Of a stretch of DNA of 64,000 nucleotides, positions 49,401 through 55,400 are shown one piece after another (the first letter of the stretch is position 1; each line of letters begins with the position of its first letter). The position numbers were made by a program, and so were the translations under genes. The notes beneath the pieces are model-generated. The model did not search any database, was not told the origin of the DNA, and worked only from the letters and a program-made list of their open reading frames with translations. The stretch is taken from NCBI GenBank assembly GCA_933228895.1, contig OW121846.1, positions 112,981,054 to 113,045,053 on the forward strand, in the 5' to 3' direction. This DNA comes from Platycnemis pennipes (Eukaryota; Arthropoda; Insecta; Odonata; Platycnemididae).

Positions 49401-52400
49401 ACCATGTTTTCACCCGTCTCCTCCATTGAAACTTGGTAAGCAACTGCAATTGAGAGAAATGAAGGCGAATAAGGTGGTAGAAATTGATGACATTCCTGCA
49501 GGTCTTCTGAAGAATCTAGTAAAATATGGAATAAGAAGATTTTATGAACTCGATCGTAACATATGCGAGGAGGGACTTTGACCGAAGGGTTTTGTTCAAA
49601 CCGTCATGATACCTACATTCAAAAAGGATAAGAAAGGAATAAGAAGATTCATCACCATCATCGGTATTTCAATCCTAAGAATGGTTTACTGCAGCCATCC
49701 ACTCTACCCCATTCAATGTTGATTTCCTCAGGTAGGTTTTCTCTTTCACGTCCTTCTTTATTTGCCCTATATACTTGTCCCTTGGTCTTCCTCGCGAGAA
49801 TACAAGTGGAAAGGAATATAGAATATAATCAGGATATTTTTATGCACTTCGTAGGTTTCGAAAAGGCGTTTGAAAGAGTGAGGTGGGAAAAGTTAGTAGT
49901 AGTAGTTTTGATTTTCAGGGTATTTCGAAGTCAAGGTCATTTCGCATCACTACCCGTCTTCGTTGATTTAAGCTAAAGTATAATACATTAAATAAAATAA
50001 CAAATGTACAGTATCCAAAGGTAAAAGAGAGATGTTAAACATATAAGTATTGGTTAAAAGAATAAAATGTTAAGAGTATTGAGAAAAAAGTCATATTTGT
50101 TGGCTGAGGCTAGTTTCCTTACGGAATGCGGTTCAGGGCATTGCGGTCATCGCCTAGGATTGTCGCTAGGTCAACCGTAATCCCTCTTCCTATCGCACCA
50201 GACCACTTTGACCAGCTTGCTGGTCCGGAGTCACGCAAGTGAGAACTGGCGGCAATATGATGCAAAGTATCGTGGAATCAATCAATCAGCGGCAGCACCG
50301 GAGTAGCCACTATAAATACAAACTGGGAAAAGTGACTGGAAATAGAGGAGTAGACTGGAGAGAGAGGAGACTGACTAGGAATTAATGCATGGCTCAGAAG
50401 GCAAAAGTGAGAATAGTGGATAGAGAATTGGATTAGCCGGTATTCGGGAGAGGATTTAGATAGGGCTGATACTTTTTAACATATACTCCGACGAAATGGT
50501 GAGACGAGCTTTAGTCAGAAGTAACGATTAGGGCAAAATTGATAATATTGATGAGGTTTGTGGATGACCAAGGGCTAGTCAATCAGCCTGAGGCTTACAA
50601 AAAAATTGGATGCGTTACTAAGACAGCGCAAAAATACAGAAGGAAGGTTAACTACAAGAAAACGAAAGTGATTGGATTTTTGAGAACAAAAATGGCCAGG
50701 TTAAAATTCAAAGTAAAAGATCTAGAACAGCTGGGGCTGGTGGAGCTATTTTGCAATCTAATTTTCGCGCAGAAATTATGTGCGCCATAGTTTGGATACG
50801 AACAGCAAATTAATAGCAAGGCCTATAGAAAAACTAATTGCATCAAAAATTTTCACGGTTATTTCACGGTAAATTTAAAATTTTGACGCGTATTTTTATA
50901 GTAACAGTAGGTAATATGTTGGAGGAAAAATAGTAGAGCAGCGTCAAAGTCAGAAGGATGACTGGGCTTGCAAAAGATGTTTTACTCGTAAGCGAGAACT
51001 AATAACTGGGTCGTTGACCAGGGACGTAAAGAAAAAAGTAGTGAAAAGTCTAATATGGAGATTGGCACTATATGGTGCGAAAATATGGGCTTTGAGGAAA
51101 GAAAATTAAAATAAGACTTAGGGCTTTTGGGATGTGGGTATGGAGGTGATTGGAGAGAGTAAGGTGAGTCGAAACGAGGACAAAAGATAAAGACAAAAAG
51201 TTGGAAGGAGTGAGAAAAGAAAGTAGTTTGAGGAAATTAGGAGGTGTAAGGTGTGGAATGGGACGGTAATAAAGGACGAGGGTGTTTTGAAGGACGTGAT
51301 TGAGGGAAGAATGTTGGATAAGCAGGGTGGAACGGTTCATACGAGAAGTCTCCGAGTCAAGTCTCTGTGAAACGGGCTTTAGTCTTGTCTCTGATGCTTC
51401 CTGCGTGAAAGTGGACCTTAATTCTTTGTGACTTATTCTCCAAATGCTCGGAGTACGTCCGATGCACGGTGCACCTCCGCCTCCTCGGGAACATGCTGGC
51501 ACAATTTCATTTTCAGTACGTTCTCACTTTATTCACCGTTTCGATCAAAAATGAGCCACCTGGTATGTTTTTACAGATCACAGCTCCCCGGTAACTTTGG
51601 ACGAAAACAGGTTACTTATAAGGAAAGGTGATGATGTTTTTAAGGACCGTCTTCCTTCTCAGTCCTTATCAAAGGAAGCGCTCGCTAGCTCAAAGATCCT
51701 CATCTCCATGGCCGCATTGGTAGGAATACTTTAATTGGTGGTAGGTTATTATCATTATAATGTTAAATTCTTCCATTAAGCTCCCCACCCACCATGGAGT
51801 CACATATTTGGGACGTCGCCTTGCAAACCACTGCAGTCGCCAGGGAGGCTACCCGGTACAGTACCTAACAGGTGGTTGTATGTTTCACGTAGGACCTTTT
51901 GTACACGAGCCTACGAAACCCAGGCATCTCCGACCTCCCCATGTTGACCTCCAACTTTTTGGCATTCGACGTCGCAAAGCTCAACGCCACGGAAGCCGCT
52001 TCACGGCTAGCTCCCGGCCTGTGTTTTCAGTGAATCCGGGGCCAGAGATGTTGGCATACCGAGCACCCGGCACTCAACCTCCAGGATCCTCTTCTTCTCC
52101 CTACGGATCTCCGCACGCGGCAAACATGCGGGTGGATTGCAGGCCGGCTTCTATACGCTCTCACAGAGGCACTCGACTAACAGGACTATCGTACAACCCT
52201 TGCTGACGTGGGGTTGGTTTTTCGAAGTTGTTTCCTCGCCCTTTCGGTCACCTCTTAGGATAGGCAGGGATACTGTGGGTGTGTTTTCCATACCCCTAAT
52301 CACGGGGGCAGCTAGATCCGGAAAGATGCATTGTTAAATTTTAAACCTCATAATTTGAAGTTTTAAACGCACCAGTAAAGAAAATACAGTTGTCGAAAAA

Positions 52401-55400
52401 CAGGAACATGCTGCGGAACCGAAAAAGCTGACTAAATACACATTCGCGCGTTAAAAATTATTTTTTGGTGGATTCTAATATTTTTAGGCTCACCTATGTC
52501 ACCCTTCATGATGAATAGTGACTAGTATACTTCGTGGCGTAGATTTCATAGTGGTGATTAACAAGCCTTTGTTTGTGCCCTAATATAGAATATTCTATGA
52601 AAATTATAATATTTTCCCTTCTGATCTCTTATAATCTTTTCTCTTCTTTTACAAACTCTTTCCTCCCAATATTCGTCTTTTTGAATGTTCTTTGTGTATG
52701 ATAAACAGGAGGCCCCCAAACAACTTTATGTGGAGAGAAAAGTAGAGGTGTTGCGACAGATGGACAATTACCTCACCAAGAAGGAAACGGACCGACAGCA
52801 GAAGGGAGTTTGATGATGGATAACCATGTAAGTTTTAAGTCTGTGAATGGCAATTCACTACCAGAACTATTGTAAGTAGAGTAATCGCATAAACCTAAAT
52901 TTTTATTTTCAACAAATAATAATTTAGTCAGAAACAGCCAATGCTATACAAAAATTACTCCTATCATCCAATAGAGGCGACAACAATCTTGACTTACTGG
53001 CAACCAATATCTCACAACAAGTGAGTAAAATTGACACCGTCGGGAGATTCAGCAAATACAGCCCACACAGCACACTTTGTATTCAATATGCATTTAATAC
53101 GTGTTGGTTACATTTGAATGCATTCATCTTGTATTGAGTATTGAAGTATGTATTGAATACGTATTGGATACACTCGATGTAATACGTATTAAACTGCATG
53201 TTTCCAATACATATTTTATGAGAGATATACTGGCGGCGTATTACAAATGAGGTCTAACTAAGGGAAAAGTAGCTAATTTTTCGTACATGATCGTCAAATT
53301 TACCCAGTACCCTTTTGATGAATCCCAGTTTACGATTAGCTTCACCCATTATTTCACGTATATCTTTACCCCAGGAAAGATCATATGTCAGTCTTATTCC
53401 AAGATATTTAGTGGATTCCACATTTGTTCATTTATTATTACTAATTTTGTGAGTGCTAGGAGGTTAGCTATTCTTTATCCAAAAATTCACTACTAACCTT
53501 TTTTTTAAATTTAATTCCAACAGCCATGTATCACACCATTTTTCAATTGCTTGTAGGTAATCATTTCAATATTCTTTATCGTTTGGGCATAGCATTTCCC
53601 TGTACGCTACTGCGTCATCAGCAAATACACGAAACCTACTTTTTACCACCTTATTAATATCATTTATGTACAGAAGGAATAAGAGTCACACAACCTTGTG
53701 GCACGCCCTAAGTGGCTTCAATTGCCGGGGAGGTAACACCGTCCATACCAACCCTTTCCACGTGATCATATAGAAAATCATTTACCCATGATATAATATT
53801 AATGTTTAACCCATAAGATTTTAATTTAACAATTAGTTTTATATGACACAACTTCTCAAAATCTTTCTTGATATCAAGAAATATAGCATCAACTGGAATA
53901 TTATTTTCGCCAGAAGCTAAAACATCGTGAGAAAAGAGTTCAAATTGAGTTTCACATGATCTGCTCTTCCGGAAGCCATGCTGAACTTTGGTCAATAAAT
54001 CCTGGCTATCTAGGTGTCCCATGATGGAACTGACAATTATATGTTCCAGAACTTTGCATGAAATGGATTTGACGGATGAAGGTCGGTAGTTAGATGGCTG
54101 CTCCTTATCACCACTTTTTAATATCGGTGTTACCTTGGCAGTTTTCCAAGCCTTCGGTACGACGCGTTCGGTCAGGGATTTATTAAATATTATTTCCAGG
54201 TGGGGATATATTTCGGAAGCTAACTCTATGCATCCGCCAGAGGGAATTTGATCAGGGCCAGGGGATTGGTTGAGACTTACTTACGTAACTTTTCAATACA
54301 CTTACCGCATCATTTAAAGGAATTTCATGGTATTGTAATAATTTTCTTAAACTGAACATCCACAAGGTTGAAATTAGTAATTCTGAGCTGGTAATTGATC
54401 CATATTACTGATATTTTAGCTGTAGTCATCAATAAGGTTTTATAAAATTTCCAAACCATTACTCTAATATGGTAGCATTATTACCTTAATAAATTCTAGC
54501 ATTTGTTATTCTTTTCGCAGTTGTGTAGCCAGGAAACAATGATGGAGGCAATACTATCTGACCACTCACAACTAAGTGATCAGGAATTAGCCCTTCTGAT
54601 TAAGTTCAGAACAAGGCTTTCACATCAGCCATTTTCTTGGAACAGCCTAGCTAAAGAATCCAATCCAGTTGTCTTGACAGGCTTACTCTTCGAGTGGCTT
54701 GAACATTTGAGTAAACCTCTGCTCGGAAAGGATGAACTAAGTTATATCGTCATTTTAGGGCACAAGCCTGTGATGTGTTTGAAAAAATTCTCAATGGTAA
54801 GGTTATGTGTTGTAGTTACCAGATATGCTACGTAACCTGAAAATACAATTCAATAATGAAATAATTTTGAGTCATTGCTCATTAAAGATTTAATTGAAAT
54901 TTCTTTTTCAGGAGCTTCAATTCACTTTAGAATATTTGTTTAGGCTCATTCACCGTATGTTTCCCAGAAGAGACGAATTCCAAAGTAAGTTCCTGAGGAG
55001 GATGATGGCGTCTCTAACTCACCAATCAATCATAACAGATGGACAACTAGCGCCCGGAGGTGTGTATTACCATTAATTACATGCATACAGAGGACGATGT
55101 AAAAAAAATACTTTTTCATGAGAAATTTTATCAATATGCATTTGAAATCACAGAGCTCTGCTTCTACTTCCCAAAAGAATATCGCATAGCGCACGCATAG
55201 AATAGACAGACTTTGAGTAGTGTTTTTTTCATGCTCGCTGACCCCACGAGCGTGAGTTTTTTTAACGAAATTAGTCCCATTTACATTATTAGTAACTTTA
55301 AATCATGTTTATTTGATAGCAATCTCTGAAAACATGAGGAACATACCCCTAGCAATGTTAATTAAGGTCGATACGCGAGCAAGGTAGTTGTCTCACGGTC

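Noticed and set aside
51760..52206. 148-codon ORF in PTPDC1 intron 7
   Set aside because: No recognisable domain, lies in a GC-rich repeat-like insert, and has no splice link to the gene.
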